A stretch of DNA of 64,000 bases from Zoroaster sp. YZ-2022 (lineage: Eukaryota > Echinodermata > Asteroidea > Forcipulatida > Zoroasteridae), in NCBI GenBank assembly GCA_029582265.1, contig CM055828.1, forward strand, positions 4,881,402 to 4,945,401. The letters run 5' to 3'. The notes under the pieces are model-generated. The model was not told where the DNA came from and did not search any database. It saw nothing but the letters and a program-made list of their open reading frames with translations. A program made the translations under genes and the position numbers. Of the stretch, positions 35,872-49,100 are shown one piece after another (position 1 is the stretch's first letter; each line of letters opens with the position of its first letter).

Positions 35872-36481
35872 GTTTTAGACTTGACATTCTAAAGGAAAGG
35901 AGAACAAGTTGATATGTAATATCTTACAAGACTCGGAGTATGTCAAGTTTAATTTTAAAAAATTAAAAAGCCCAGCTGCCCAAAAAAATTAATTTAAAAA
36001 AAAGAAATAAAAAAAAAATGAAATGATGGAAATATTTAAATATTTCTGATGTAAAAAAAAATCAAATGGTACTGAGTTATATAATTTATATTAAATATTT
36101 TGTCTGAGAAATACATTTAAATTAGTTGGAAAACTACAACTAGCATTCTTTATTTTAAACTATTTTCATTTTACTCAAATGTCTTATACATTTTTGATTT
36201 TTTTAAGGGAATAATTAAAGGAATATTACATAATATTATATGGAATTATTTGAACATAGAATGATTAAGGCAAAGTTATCTTTGCATGCATGACTTCTAC
36301 TGTTCACAACTTATTATAAATTAATATTTACTAAACAAAAGTTTTTATTTTATGCAACTTATGGCATATTTGCCTGCTGCACATTGTGTATACCAAAAAA
36401 AAAATATTAAAAAAATTACAAGATACACTAAAATGAACCAGTGCAGAGAATGAATGGAATTAATGTCGCTTTCTATACTGT

Positions 36482-36513
<32 letters not shown>

Positions 36514-38454
36514 ATCTCAATCGTTGTAAACATTAAATACTTTTGGTGACATGTAAAATGTTGTTCAAATCATGTTCACAGACAAAAGTGATATAGTGGT
36601 CTGGTATTTAGAATCCTTCTTACTCGTGCTTGTAGAATAATTGTGAAATGAAAATGTACACTTAATCTCTATTCAAGTCAATGTAAAAACTCAAAGCTAT
36701 GGTAATCTGAGGATGAACTAATTTGTTATTTTGTTGTACAGTATCAGTCATTGATAAGGTTAGTGGTAATAGTGAACAAGGAAGCAGTCTGTGCTACACA
36801 CTGAATCCAATATGGAGACTGTATTTCATGGGTCAGGATTGTACATAAAAAGCCCACTAATGGGTTTATGAGTGTTCGCAATACAAATAGGAATATCGAT
36901 TACAACCCTGAAAGTATAGAGGTTTCTTATGTGAACCGTTAAGAGATGAGGAAATATGGAATTTGCTAAGTCACTCTTTCAAAGAAAAACAAACAAATAT
37001 TCTCAAATTTACCACAAGTTGTACATTTATCAAGATTATTGTTGTCAATGTATAGCAGTTGTCCAAAGGTACTGTGAATGGGAAAAAACAATTGAAAGCA
37101 TGGAATTGTGCAAAAAAAAGCTTTGAAGATAATAACTTAAACCAAAAACACTAAAAAAAAATTCATTAGTTTTCCAGACATGGATAATATGTGTAATGGC
37201 TTATATTAAGCCATACACATACATGTATATTGGTGCATACCGTGTACATTTGTATGTTGTCATGTATTATCTTATTGTTATTTTATTGCATGGTCATGTG
37301 TTGGTGAATCACTCCAACAAAACTGGGTTAATAGGAATCTGGTCGATCGAAGAGACAAATAATACAAAATGGGTTAATTAATGGAAATGATTCTGAAATG
37401 TGTATATGATTTACATCTGCGGGGAAGACTAGTTTGATGACTGTGGTGAATCATGGTATGTGTTTAGATAAGTGACCTCGAGTAATGAATGTAAAGGCCA
37501 TCATAAAGCAGACACACTAACATCCCTTTCATCACATAGTGTATGGATGCACAGAGCCTTGGGGCTGTCATCAAATATCTTTAGAATTCCTAGAAGCTTG
37601 GGAGAGCACCTCTGGGACATGTCTGGTCCCCAAGGCCTCATCTATGTCTCATCATGCTGTTGAGTACAGGGGGGTCCCAACCATTTATATATTATTACCA
37701 GTCTGGTAATCACAGAATACCTTGCCATGAAGTTTCTAAGCTATTACATTATCACTCAGCAGAGATTCCAGTCCAATCTATATTACTCAAGATAGATAAC
37801 TTGCACATGGTGACATCTCTCTGCATACTATACCGTGGATCTTGTTTTAAGTGATCAAACCATGGAAGAATCTAGGAGCATGTACTTTCATTTGATTCAG
37901 AAGATGGGATCAGAATCCTTGACGGGATTCCTATAAGTGGTTTCTGAAACTTAAATTGTCCATATCGTGTAAAAATGAAATCAACCATCTTCATTTGGTT
38001 TAAATTGTTTCGGGGGGGGGGGGGGGTAAATCAGCTTATCTAACCACACTGCAACTGCAACATGTACGTCCCAGCTGAGGAGTTGGGTGCAGTGTATTAG
38101 ATATTCAGCTATTCATTTGCCAGTGGGTAACAAAAGACCATAAAGTAAATGTATTAACTCCCTCTGCTAAAGTAATTTCCCCCATCTTAGGGGTCTACTG
38201 TACATCTAAATCTAGTGAAGTAGAAAATATGTGTACCTTATGTAATATCTGTGTATATCAATAGTATATATGTGCAACACCTATGCTTGCTACATTTATT
38301 TTGTTATTTTTGTGTATTTGACTCAGGATCTGCATCTAGCTGGTAAATTAATAAAAACAACTTCAAGTATGGAATTTCATAGTTCTATGTGTAATGTGAG
38401 ACTTATATCTGTTTCTTGTCCAAATAATTTCAATGAAATACATAATTAGCTTAC
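35872..38454. other. AT-rich non-coding stretch
   Basis: Very AT-rich from 35900 to 36480, with a (TA)n microsatellite at 36476-36506 and a G15 run at 38012-38026. No gene recognised. Confidence 0.5.
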
Positions 38455-38545
38455 CAACCTAAAGGACCTGTAGTATAAATGCAAAATAATGGTTATTGGC
38501 CTTACGTTTCGAACCTATAGCAGGTTCTTTCTCTAAATAATTTCA
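38455..38545 (-). repeat. Stem-loop repeat family S2, copy 2
   Basis: On the minus strand: AGAAAGAACCTGCTATAGGT, then TCGAAACGTAAGGCCAATAA. ACCT-GCTAT-AGGT forms a stem-loop. Shares the stem with 12655-12702. Confidence 0.6.
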
Positions 38546-38757
38546 AATTAGTTTCCCCAACTCCTCCCTTGTCCCTAAGCTCAAGTGCACTTGGCAGAAC
38601 GTCATTTTGTATTTCAAATCAAGTGATGTGTGTATAGGCAACAGTTTTCAGTTCACCTGGTTCACACGTTTCAAGTTCATTTAACATTCTCACACTGGTG
38701 AATGTAGAATTGATCATGTCATTTTAAAGTCTTCATTTTGTTATTCACCAAGGAAGT

Positions 38758-39428
38758 TTAAAGGTAAAGTATATAGGATTGGTAATTGAAAAATAACCCA
38801 ATGTTCAAATGTTCAACTTTGTGTAAATGCTGATGATGGTATTAATATTCCCTAGATATGATTTAGCGTGGTCATTTTTAAAATTAATAATTGAAAAACT
38901 CCCAGTTCGAATTGAAGAAAAGTGTTTTCAAAATTTTCACATAGAATGAATACACAAAATCTTATTATACATTTTCATTTTAAATTTTCCCAGTTTGGTT
39001 GTTTAATGTATATCTTGATTCAAAGAGAGTAATCATTCTCACAGAAGCAATTTTACCAACTGTAATAATAATAATGTGTGGACTTATATAGCGCACGTAT
39101 CCACCAACTGAGTGGTGCTCAAGGCGCATATTATTACCCCTGCTCATAAGGCTCATAAATCATTCCTGAAACCATCTCAGCTCCCTGGGGAGTATACAGC
39201 TCAATTGCTGCCATTACAGCGCATATAGGGCTAATCAACCAACTCTGCCCTTACAGGTACCCATTTAACCCCTGGGTGGAGATAAGCAATTATGGTTAAG
39301 TGTCTTGCTCAAGGACACAAGTGTCACGGCCGGGATTCGAACCCACATTCTGCTGCTAACACCAGAACTTGAGTCCGGTAAGCTAGACCGCTCGGCCACG
39401 ACACTCCAATGATGTACTTTCCCTTTAA
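38758..39428. mobile_element. MITE family T1, complete, carrying a nested SINE
   Basis: TTAA plus AGGTAAAGTATATAGG at the left; TGTACTTTCCCTTTAA at the right, ending at 39428. The interior at 39000-39060 reads TATCTTGATTCAAAGAGAGT, as in other copies. The SINE at 39063-39407 interrupts it close to the right end. Confidence 0.8.
39063..39407 (-). mobile_element. tRNA-Leu-derived SINE, full length
   Basis: On the minus strand the head is tRNA-like: GTGTCGTGGCCGAGCGG has the pol III A box, and GGTTCGAATCC (39333-39343) is a perfect B box. The anticodon arm CCGGA-CTCAAGT-TCTGG gives anticodon CAA (leucine), and a long variable arm follows as in tRNA-Leu. The acceptor strands GTGTC and GACAC pair. 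The body continues with GTCCTTGAGCAAGACACTTA, a segment common in animal SINEs, and ends in an (ATT)n tail at 39063-39075. Retroposition would depend on a partner LINE. Confidence 0.88.
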
Positions 39429-39984
39429 GGTATTTTCCATTTTCAGTATTTTTAATAGTAGGGATTAAAGGTGCCATATTGCAATAAGTGCATTGCCCCC
39501 CCCCCCCCCGCACTAGTAAAGTAATTACTTCGTAGCCGACTAAAATCAAAACTATACAACCCTTGAATTAAATCCCAAAGTGATTATTCATTGTCATCAG
39601 TGTCAAAGCACCTGCTTGCATTCTACAGCATCAAAGCCATTTCATATAGGGCTCCTTTAATCAATAAAAATTTCGGCTGTAAAACAGTGTTATACCGATG
39701 TTAACGGCACCCCGTAATGCTTGAATACTCCTTGGATCAATAGCTGTAGTACATTGGTGTTCAAAGATCAGCCTATATAATTATAGAAGAGCTTTTAAAG
39801 ATTTGTCAGGACATACTAGAAGCTTATATCAATATTTGTCTTAATAGTGGTACATCATGAGTAATATAGGCCAATCTGCTTCTACGGGTATGCATGCTTA
39901 TATACTCTAGTTGAATCAAGAAATACACCAAATGGCAAATCAGTGAATATATCAACTTAACGTTGTGACGTCGTGAACTATAAA

Positions 39985-40263
39985 ATAACCCTAACCCCGT
40001 AGTTATTCTGGCTAGGAACCTTCCTGAATCCTCCAAAATCCATCAGTGCACTTTTGGAAACATGCCCTTATCTTCAAAATGCACCATGCATTTTCGTTGA
40101 TCTTTCATATTCAGCACTTAGGCCTACGGCCTGTACTTCTTGCCAGGTAGTAATTTTGCCCCATTTGAAGAGGTGAAAGTACCAGTTTCCAACAGTACTG
40201 AATTTTCCACAAAAACTGCCCCTTGGAGGATTTTGCAGGATTTGGGGGTGGTTAGGGATAATG
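39985..40263. mobile_element. MITE family T3, copy 2
   Basis: Starts ATAACCCTAACCCCGTAG and ends GGTGGTTAGGGATAAT. Aligns with 2863-3134 almost base for base in the middle (TCCATCAGTGCACTTTTGGA, ATGCACCATGCATTTTC). Confidence 0.8.
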
Positions 40264-40926
40264 AAAATGCACGAAGGAGTTTTTTTTAGGAATTAAGGAA
40301 AGAGTACAGTACTCTTTCCAAAATTCAAACTATGCTTACATTATTTAATTGCCTTTACATGTGACAGCACTTAAGAATTTTATTTATTGTTAATATTTTT
40401 TATATATTATTTTTGGGGGTGATATATACCATCATCAGCTTTTAAACCAAGTAAGTTTCACATTTACAGTTTAATCATTTTGTTATTTTGGAATTACCAT
40501 CCTGAACCTTATCTTTCACTCCAATTTCACCAACTGTTGGGTTCTTACTCTCCTCAGAAAAACAAAATTCATGAAAGTAAAATGCCTTGAAGAGAAAAAA
40601 AGCTTTTGTATAATATCATTCATAAAAGAACTCTAAAAATGTTTTAATCCAAACAAACAAACAAACAAAAACAGGTATCTTGACAGGCTTACTTAAAATC
40701 ATTCACATTTTGAAATTTTGATTGCTAACAAAAACATTTTGTTTCCTCCTAATTATTGTTGCCATTCATTAGTTCAGTCACCTCAGACAATATGAAGATT
40801 GATGTTTCCGTCTATTTTAAGTTCCCATTTCTTGTTTATGCCAATTTGATTCCGCTTCTCCTCTCCCTTGCCAGGGAAAATTTGATCAGAGAAGCTGTTT
40901 GGGTGGGAATTGTGGTTTTATTTTTG

Positions 40927-41350
40927 AAATATGTAATGTGATCTGGGAAAACCCTTCACATGGTGAAATTTGTCATTTTTGTGTTATATACATCAAATTA
41001 ACGAGGACACTGTGTTGTTTTCAAAACTGTTTTATTCATGATTCTAGGTTGTCTGTAACTTGAGTTATGCTAGCAGGAAGTTATAGCTGCCACTGTCCTT
41101 AAAAAACGATGGCGGAAACGAACAACAAAGACGGCTTTTTAATTATCTGTCATCATAAAACTATGTTTTTACATATAAAACGATGGAATTTTTATTGAAT
41201 ATTTTCAAGAATGATGATTTAGATATTAACAATTAAAATGGTAGCAAAAACCCAAATTGTCAAAAAAAAATTAGGGGACTATTTTGCCATTATCTTCAAA
41301 ACAAGTTCGCCGACATCCGACGGGTTTTCCCAGATCGCGTCACATATTTT
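40927..41350. mobile_element. MITE with GATCTGGGAAAACCC inverted ends, 424 bp
   Basis: Left AAATATGTAATGTGATCTGG plus GAAAACCC and right GGGTTTTCCCAGATCGCG plus TCACATATTT are inverted repeats of about 28 bp with four mismatches. No reading frame of note. Superfamily not determined; only one copy is in the window. Confidence 0.8.
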
Positions 41351-42040
41351 AATTCGGTGGCTTTCACAAAGCCACCAACCGCAGTCACCATGATGTCATT
41401 ATGTATGTCACTAATCACAATAATGTGATTATATTTATGCCAAGTCATACCTTAACTAGCCAAGAACATGACAAGAACGGTAACTGGGAGTTGAGATGTA
41501 GCTTAGCTTGGACCGTTACAGACCATGCCAAATGACACAGTCTGATCTCATGACAAGTATAACAGTGTAAATGATTAGAATGCACAGTTTTCCATCCGTA
41601 TTTTGTGGAAATTACCAATGATTTGAGACGTCGCTCCTCACCCAGATTGACAAAAATACAGATTTATGTATTCTGAAATTTCATCAAAATATACCAAATT
41701 ATCTATGAAAAAGCTCTTGGTATTATCTTTAAAGAAACATATGTTTTGGAACATTAATGTGCCATACAGAATGAATGAGCATTTTGGATAATTGTATACT
41801 ATACATTTCTTATAAGAAATATATTGGCATGAATAAAGAGCTAATAGAGAATCAGGCTGGAGGTGGCATTTATCCGCTCCGTGTGGGACCTGATGAGGGC
41901 GCGCTTTACGCAAGCAGCAGCCGTCGCCGGTTAGCATGTACTATTGACTCCATTTACATTCTAGTGTAAACAGTTACCAGGAAAGACATGTCGTTGCACT
42001 TCCAGTGCATACGGATCTTGTTTTGTACATATACACTATA
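41351..42040. other. Non-coding stretch, no gene recognised
   Basis: A moderately GC-rich patch at 41870-41940 (CCTGATGAGGGCGCGC) lies in two overlapping small ORFs on opposite strands, with no recognisable domain. Confidence 0.4.
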
Positions 42041-42525
42041 GGGTGCACCCCACTAAATAAACTCCCATAGTAAACAGTGCTAAATACAAAATATTCAAAA
42101 ATCATTAAAAAACAAAACTACTTAGAAGTCGTACAGTTTATAAAACCAAAAGAAAAAACATTGGTCGATATATCACCTTTTATTTTCTTCTCAATTTATT
42201 GTGGATAGTCCAGGTTTCCAGGGAGTTATTCTCATCCCAATGAAAACCGCCCTCTACAGTAGTGAAAACGACCACTCTGAAAAGCAGCCATTTTGGGAAA
42301 AAGCCTTACGCTTGAAATCAAATTAGGACCACTTTTTCAGGGCCTAGTGTATCCAAAATACTCAGTTGGAAGTCAGGGACCCCAGGTTATGATATTGGGT
42401 CATTTGTACAAAATCCATCAAATATATGGGCCTCAATTCTTTGTTTTTCAGAAAAAATTGAAGGCATACAATTTATGATAAACAGCTCGGCGCATGAATT
42501 CCTCACTGTTTAGTAGGGTGCACCC
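42041..42525. mobile_element. MITE with GGGTGCACCC ends, 485 bp
   Basis: Left GGGTGCACCCCACTAAA and right TTTAGTAGGGTGCACCC are inverted repeats of 17 bp with one mismatch. The outermost ten bases are themselves a palindrome. No ORF above 61 codons. Superfamily not determined. Confidence 0.8.
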
Positions 42526-45500
42526 ACAACGTCATTAAAATGACGCCGTTAACTGTCCTACAGCATCAGATACAGAGTGGACTTTTATGCTAGAGGGATG
42601 ATGATGCACGGAGTGGATACAATTCCAATGGGTCAATGCTCTACTAAGTAAGTTCCTATCAGAAGCAATGATCAGGGAAAAATACATAAAGGGAACAATT
42701 ACTGTAAACCCAAGGGAAAACTGTGACTGGTTAGAACTGACGGTGGCACCTGTGTGCGTAGGTTGCCAGCATCCCCCTTTGAAATAAACGAATTATTGGC
42801 TTGGGACTATAGTTTTTCAACCCACATACTGCCCCCATAGGAAGTTGATCTTTAGAACTTGTGTGACTTTGCCAAATACTGGAAGGTATGACTAAGACAT
42901 AAAACTGTATTTGAGCAGGCACCGAGGGGGACTGGAAAGTTGCTCATAAATATACAAAATGAGCTCCATTGTGACAAGTACAGGTACTTTTGATAGAGTC
43001 CATGACAGATTGGGGTCAAAAGGGCTCGCCTTTGCATCACCAAATTCACCATTATATGCAAACTTTTTATGTTTTTATATATATATGTGCCCATTTTTGT
43101 TTTGGCAGCAGCGTGCCCCCTTTATATAACCCTTGATCTACCCCTAAACAGACAGAGAGACAGAGCGAATGCCACCAAAGGGACAGTCAACAAATTTTGT
43201 TAAAATGATTGTTAGTATTAGCATCATATAATGTAGAATTTTCGCCCTACTTTCAATATTGTAAAATGTTACTATACAATTTAGCAGGTGCTAGACTTGA
43301 TAAGCAAATGTAACTCCCGTTGCCCATCGTAAGCAAACCTTAATAATGTCAAGTAGGGCCTATATGGGTAATAAACTGAACCAAAGCTAACCAAATCTGA
43401 TATAGAAATTAAAGAGAAAATTACAAACAAGTGGCCATTGCTAGTCCATATGTATTTATTTAATTGTTTACTGTGAGGTGTAGTAAGCCTACATTTCACA
43501 CTGACTAATATGAAACCATCCCACATTCACTGTGACATTTGGATAGGCAGTAAATATGCCTTAAGCAAAGTCTTTTGAACTAGGCTTCTATACAATATTT
43601 TTATTTTGCAGCTCGGTCTGTAGTCCTTTCATAAAAGCACATCCACACACAAAAATAAAAGGAAATAACCTGTTGATTACAACAATCTTCTGTGCAAACA
43701 AATGTGATAGGTTTTGAGTTCCTTCTCGTAGTCTTTTATGGATTCGTAACTGGAATTATTTAGTTTATAGAAAAGTGCAGCCACGCTAAGCGGCATGCAT
43801 GCATCAGTGAGTTTGAACTTCGGCCTGCATTATGCATGCTATAATGATTTATTTTTTCTTATCGAGCATCTGACTGAGGAAAATATATTGATGAATAATG
43901 AAGTCATAATCCCAATCTACACGCAAAGGTATTTTTAAAAAGGGATCCAGAATTTCAGAGAGATGGGGGTACAAATTCTGAAATGATGCTGAGATTCTAA
44001 CATCTTGTGTCGGGGCCCCTATTTCTTCTTCTTTATCTTAATTTGTTGTCAGTATCATCTGAGTTTTTAACAAAATATTTGTAATGGTGAGGGCACCCTC
44101 CCCAGCGGCCTACCACTGGTTTTTGCTTTACATTTATTTGTTGCTGTAAATTTATTCATTTATTCTCTTTGACCATTAACTGCCAGCAAGTATGACACAT
44201 ATAGTGATTAGTAAAAGGCTATGAACAACGAGCATGTGACTCATAATTATGCATGATTTATTATGCAGGGTAAAGATTTTGAGGACGTGTGATGCACATA
44301 ATAATCATCATAATTTATAATTATGACAAATGACTATAGGTAATTGGATTGGTAATTCACAACTCAGTACTTTGTGTAAAGCTGACGACGGCAGTTTTCA
44401 GTATTTCCTGTAAATTATTTATCTGAGGTGCTGTCACTTTTAAGAAACGTTAAATAATTTCCAGTTCGAATTTAGGGAAGAGTTCTCTTTCTATCTTAAT
44501 TTAAATGAGCAGGGGTGTTTACTACAACGCCCCCTTTTGAAAGAATGCAACAAGTTTCGCCACTTTTCTCTCTCTCTAAATAATAACAAGATTATCCGAC
44601 AAATTTACTGAAAATGATGGGAGGGAAAATGTAGTCAAGTGAAGTTTGGAGACGCTATGTGGCGCCGGAGATCTTGAGTATTGTGCAAAACATTTCACAA
44701 GATGTTGGCTATTTTGTCGTCTTCCAAAAACCACACGTAGACTTTGTGCACAAGAAGCGCCGGTGTATACATGTAGTGCACACTTTTCATGGCCTTAGAT
44801 GATACTTGCATTGGTGTGGTACTGGTCCATGCTTTTTGACTGGCCTGGATATCATAACCCTGTCATAACCAGTATATCGTATCCAGGGATGTGTTTATAT
44901 TCATCTGTCTGGCAATGAGAATGGTATACCCAGGCTAGCAGGACGCAACCCCTGGGAAAAATAAACTCATGCAAAATAGTTGTCTATTTAAGGTATAATG
45001 CCAGCCTTGCGGTTCAAATATATGTTATTTATAATTAATTGTGCAATGTGAATTGTGCAATGTGAGTTTTTGTACGTGTGTCTTCTGTATACTTAAATCA
45101 CACAAAAGGGGCATTGTTCCCACGCAAGGGAACTAACTTTTTGTAGTAGATCCACTGACGTATCCGGTGACTGGATGGCAAAGCATGGGGTATAAAAAGT
45201 ACCCAATTTTTCAGTTCTTTTTTGAGCCAATATGTGGTGTATGATCCTCCTATCTCCCTCCCCTTCCCTACCAATTCGTGTGGATTATTCTCGGGAAGTT
45301 TCATTGTCGGATCCACGGGGGAGGGACATGTGCCCCTTTGTTTTACCGTCATTCGTATACATTTACCATTATACGTTATTTTTGTGCACCTCTTTTTGGC
45401 AATGTATTCCCCCCCCCCTTTGCACTGTGGTCCGCCCCTACATTCGCCAATCAGGTTCCTCCCCTGTCAGACAGTATATAGTCCGAATGCGAGTCGGGGG

Positions 45501-45531
45501 CAGTCGGACTAGTCCGGCACCAGCCCTACAC
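42526..45531. other. Non-coding stretch, T1 fragment
   Basis: No gene recognised. A T1-like fragment with GAGGTGCTGTCACTTTTAAG is near 44425. A C8 run lies near 45411. Confidence 0.45.
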
Positions 45532-45660
45532 ATGCCACCAAAAGAAAGTGTCAGTGAACTTTTAAACAAATCGACTAAAAAGCTCAGAGCAATTTTCACC
45601 TCCACTCCCGAAGGCTCAAATATCTTATCGAAGAAAAACATATTTCTAGATTTGCGCTAA
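45532..45660 (+). CDS. Small ORF, 42 codons, unknown
   Basis: ATG at 45532 opens a frame reading MPPKESVSELLNKSTKKLRA and continuing to a TAA at 45658. The ORF extends upstream to an ATG at 45232, but that part is low-complexity and less protein-like. The start is in a fair context (CACATGC) and lies about 55 bp downstream of a TATATAG. It is lysine- and serine-rich with no family I recognise. It may be the N-terminal remnant of a retroelement ORF or the start of an exon; no clear donor follows before the stop. Confidence 0.25.
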   Translation: MPPKESVSELLNKSTKKLRAIFTSTPEGSNILSKKNIFLDLR

Positions 45661-45734
45661 CACTAACCAAACCAGACCAACCACTGTGGGGTGGTGTTAT
45701 TTGTAACCCGATACTTAGGCCCTACAGGGTTTCA

Positions 45735-45957
45735 TTAAAGGGGTAATATCGTCACAATCAGCAGGGCATGGAATTGGAGTGCTAGTTTCAGATTACCTCA
45801 GTGACTGAAACTAATACCCCACATGATAAGGTCATATTACCGTTGCTGCTGCATAAATGAGCCAGTAATTTTCAGTCACTGTGTTCATCTTAAACTAGGA
45901 CACTGATTTCATGACCTATTAAAATTCTGCTCTGATTGTGACATTACTGTCCATTAA
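45735..45957. mobile_element. MITE family T2, copy 2, TTAA at both ends
   Basis: TTAAAGGGGTAATATCGTCA at the left; TTGTGACATTACTGTCCATT plus AA at the right. The interior matches other T2 copies in inverted orientation (GATAAGGTCATATTACCGTT). Its right TTAA is also the left TTAA of the next element. Confidence 0.85.
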
Positions 45958-46103
45958 AGGGAAAGTTATAACATTGTTAATTATTATGAAATTCACGAAT
46001 AATTATTTAAAATATATTCCTTAAAAACTAGAGGATTGAAACGAATGTACACTTCCAAATACCAATGGTGCGCATTCCCTTTAACGGTGCGCATTCCCTT
46101 TAA
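45954..46103. mobile_element. MITE family T1, internally deleted, right end duplicated
   Basis: Starts TTAAAGGGAAAGTTATAAC and keeps GATTGAAACGAATGTACACTT. The terminus GTGCGCATTCCCTTTAA occurs twice in a row (ending 46084 and 46103), a 19-bp duplication. It shares a TTAA with the T2 element on its left. Confidence 0.8.
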
Positions 46104-46146
46104 CGGTGGTTAGAAGCTGTGCTTCACTAACAAAATATTTTGTATT

Positions 46147-49100
46147 AATAGACCTACAGGTATGTATAGGAGCCCAGCTTGTTTGTCATGTAGTACTACT
46201 ATGATAGACCTACAGGTATGTATAGGAGCCCAGCTTGTTTGTCATGTAGTACTACTGTGATAGACCTACAGGTATGTATAGGAGCCCAGCTTGTTTGTCA
46301 TGTAGTACTACTGTGATAGACCTACAGGTATGTATAGGAGCCCAGCTTGTTTGTCATGTAGTACTACTGTGATAGACCTACAGGTATGTATAGGAGCCCA
46401 GCTTGTTTGTCATGTAGTACTACTGTGATAGACCTACAGGTATGTATAGGAGCCCAGCTTGTTTGTCATGTAGTACTACTGTGATAGACCTACAGGTATG
46501 TATAGGAGCCCAGCTTGTTTGTCATGTAGTACTACTATGATAGACCTACAGGTATGTATAGGAGCCCAGCTTGTTTGTCATGTAGTACTACTATGATAGA
46601 CCTACAGGTATGTATAGGAGCCCAGCTTGTTTGTCATGTAGTACTACTATGATAGACCTACAGGTATGTATAGGAGCCCAGCTTGTTTGTCATGTAGTAC
46701 TACTATGATAGACCTACAGGTATGTATAGGAGCCCAGCTTGTTTGTCATGTAATACTACTATGATAGACCTACAGGTATGTATAGGAGCCCAGCTTGTTT
46801 GTCATGTAGTACTACTATGATAGACCTACAGGTATGTATAGGAGCCCAGCTTGTTTGTCATGTAGTACTACTATGATAGACCTACAGGTATGTATAGGAG
46901 CCCAGCTTGTTTGTCATGTAGTACTACTATGATAGACCTACAGGTATGTATAGAAGCCAAGCTTGTTTGTCATGTAGTACTACTATGATAGACCTACAGG
47001 TATGTATAGGAGCCCAGCTTGTTTGTCATGTAGTACTACTATGATAGACCTACAGGTATGTATAGGAGCCCAGCTTGTTTGTCATGTAGTACTACTATGA
47101 TAGACCTACAGGTATGTATAGGAGCCCAGCTTGTTTGTCATGTAGTACTACTATGATAGACCTACAGGTATGTATAGAAGCCCAGCTTGTTTGTCATGTA
47201 ATACTACTATGATAGACCTACAGGTATGTATAGGAGCCCAGCTTGTTTGTCATGTAGTACTACTGTGATAGACCTACAGGTATGTATAGGAGCCCAGCTT
47301 GTTTGTCATGTAATACTACTATGATAGACCTACAGGTATGTATAGAAGCCCAGCTTGTTTGTCATGTAGTACTACTATGATAGACCTACAGGTATGTATA
47401 GGAGCCCAGCTTGTTTGTCATGTAGTACTACTATGATAGACCTACAGGTATGTATAGGAGCCCAGCTTGTTTGTCATGTAGTACTACTATGATAGACCTA
47501 CAGGTATGTATAGGAGCCCAGCTTGTTTGTCATGTAGTACTACTGTGATAGACCTACAGGTATGTATAGGAGCCCAGCTTGTTTGTCATGTAGTACTACT
47601 GTGATAGACCTACAGGTATGTATAGGAGCCCAGCTTGTTTGTCATGTAGTACTACTGTGATAGACCTACAGGTATGTATAGGAGCCCAGCTTGTTTGTCA
47701 TGTAGTACTACTGTGATAGACCTACAGGTATGTATAGGAAGCCCAGCTTGTTTGTCATGTAGTACTACTGTGATAGACCTACAGGTATGTATAGGAGCCC
47801 AGCTTGTTTGTCATGTAGTACTACTGTGATAGACCTACAGGTATGTATAGGAGCCCAGCTTGTTTGTCATGTAGTACTACTGTGATAGACCCTACAGGTA
47901 TGTATAGGAGCCCAGCTTGTTTGTCATGTAGTACTACTATGATAGACCTACAGGTATGTATAGGAGCCCAGCTTGTTTGTCATGTAGTACTACTGTGATA
48001 GACCTACAGGTATGTATAGGAGCCCAGCTTGTTTGTCATGTAGTACTACTGTGATAGACCTACAGGTATGTATAGGAGCCCAGCTTGTTTGTCATGTAGT
48101 ACTACTGTGATAGACCTACAGGTATGTATAGGAGCCCAGCTTGTTTGTCATGTAGTACTACTATGATAGACCTACAGGTATGTATAGAAGCCAAGCTTGT
48201 TTGTCATGTAGTACTACTGTGATAGACCTACAGGTATGTATAGGAGCCCAGCTTGTTTGTCATGTAGTACTACTGTGATAGACCTACAGGTATGTATAGG
48301 AGCCCAGCTTGTTTGTCATGTAGTACTACTATGATAGACCCACAGGTATGTATAGGAGCCCAGCTTGTTTGTCATGTAGTACTACTGTGATAGACCTACA
48401 GGTATGTATAGGAGCCCAGCTTGTTTGTCATGTAGTACTACTGTGATAGACCTACAGGTATGTATAGGAGCCCAGCTTGTTTGTCATGTAGTACTACTAT
48501 GATAGACCTACAGGTATGTATAGGAGCCCAGCTTGTTTGTCATGTAGTACTACTGTGATAGACCTACAGGTATGTATAGGAGCCCAGCTTGTTTGTCATG
48601 TAGTACTACTGTGATAGACCTACAGGTATGTATAGGAGCCCAGCTTGTTTGTCATGTAGTACTACTATGATAGACCTACAGGTATGTATAGAAGCCCAGC
48701 TTGTTTGTCATGTAATACTACTATGATAGACCTACAGGTATGTATAGAAGCCCAGCTTGTTTGTCATGTAGTACTACTATGATAGACCTACAGGTATGTA
48801 TAGGAGCCCAGCTTGTTTGTCATGTAGTACTACTATGATAGACCTACAGGTATGTATAGGAGCCCAGCTTGTTTGTCATGTAGTACTACTATGATAGACC
48901 TACAGGTATGTATAGGAGCCCAGCTTGTTTGTCATGTAGTACTACTGTGATAGACCTACAGGTATGTATAGGAGCCCAGCTTGTTTGTCATGTAGTACTA
49001 CTATGATAGACCTACAGGTATGTATAGGAGCCCAGCTTGTTTGTCATGTAGTACTACTATGATAGACCTACAGGTATGTATAGGAGCCCAGCTTGTTTGT

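Noticed and set aside
39302..39407. Functional tRNA-Leu gene
   Set aside because: The tRNA-like part runs directly into a SINE body with an (ATT)n tail, so it is the SINE head and not a stand-alone tRNA gene.
45232..45531. Upstream part of the 142-codon ORF
   Set aside because: Overlapping ORFs in other frames of the same stretch, low-complexity Pro/Ser content and no recognised domain. Only the last 42 codons look protein-like.
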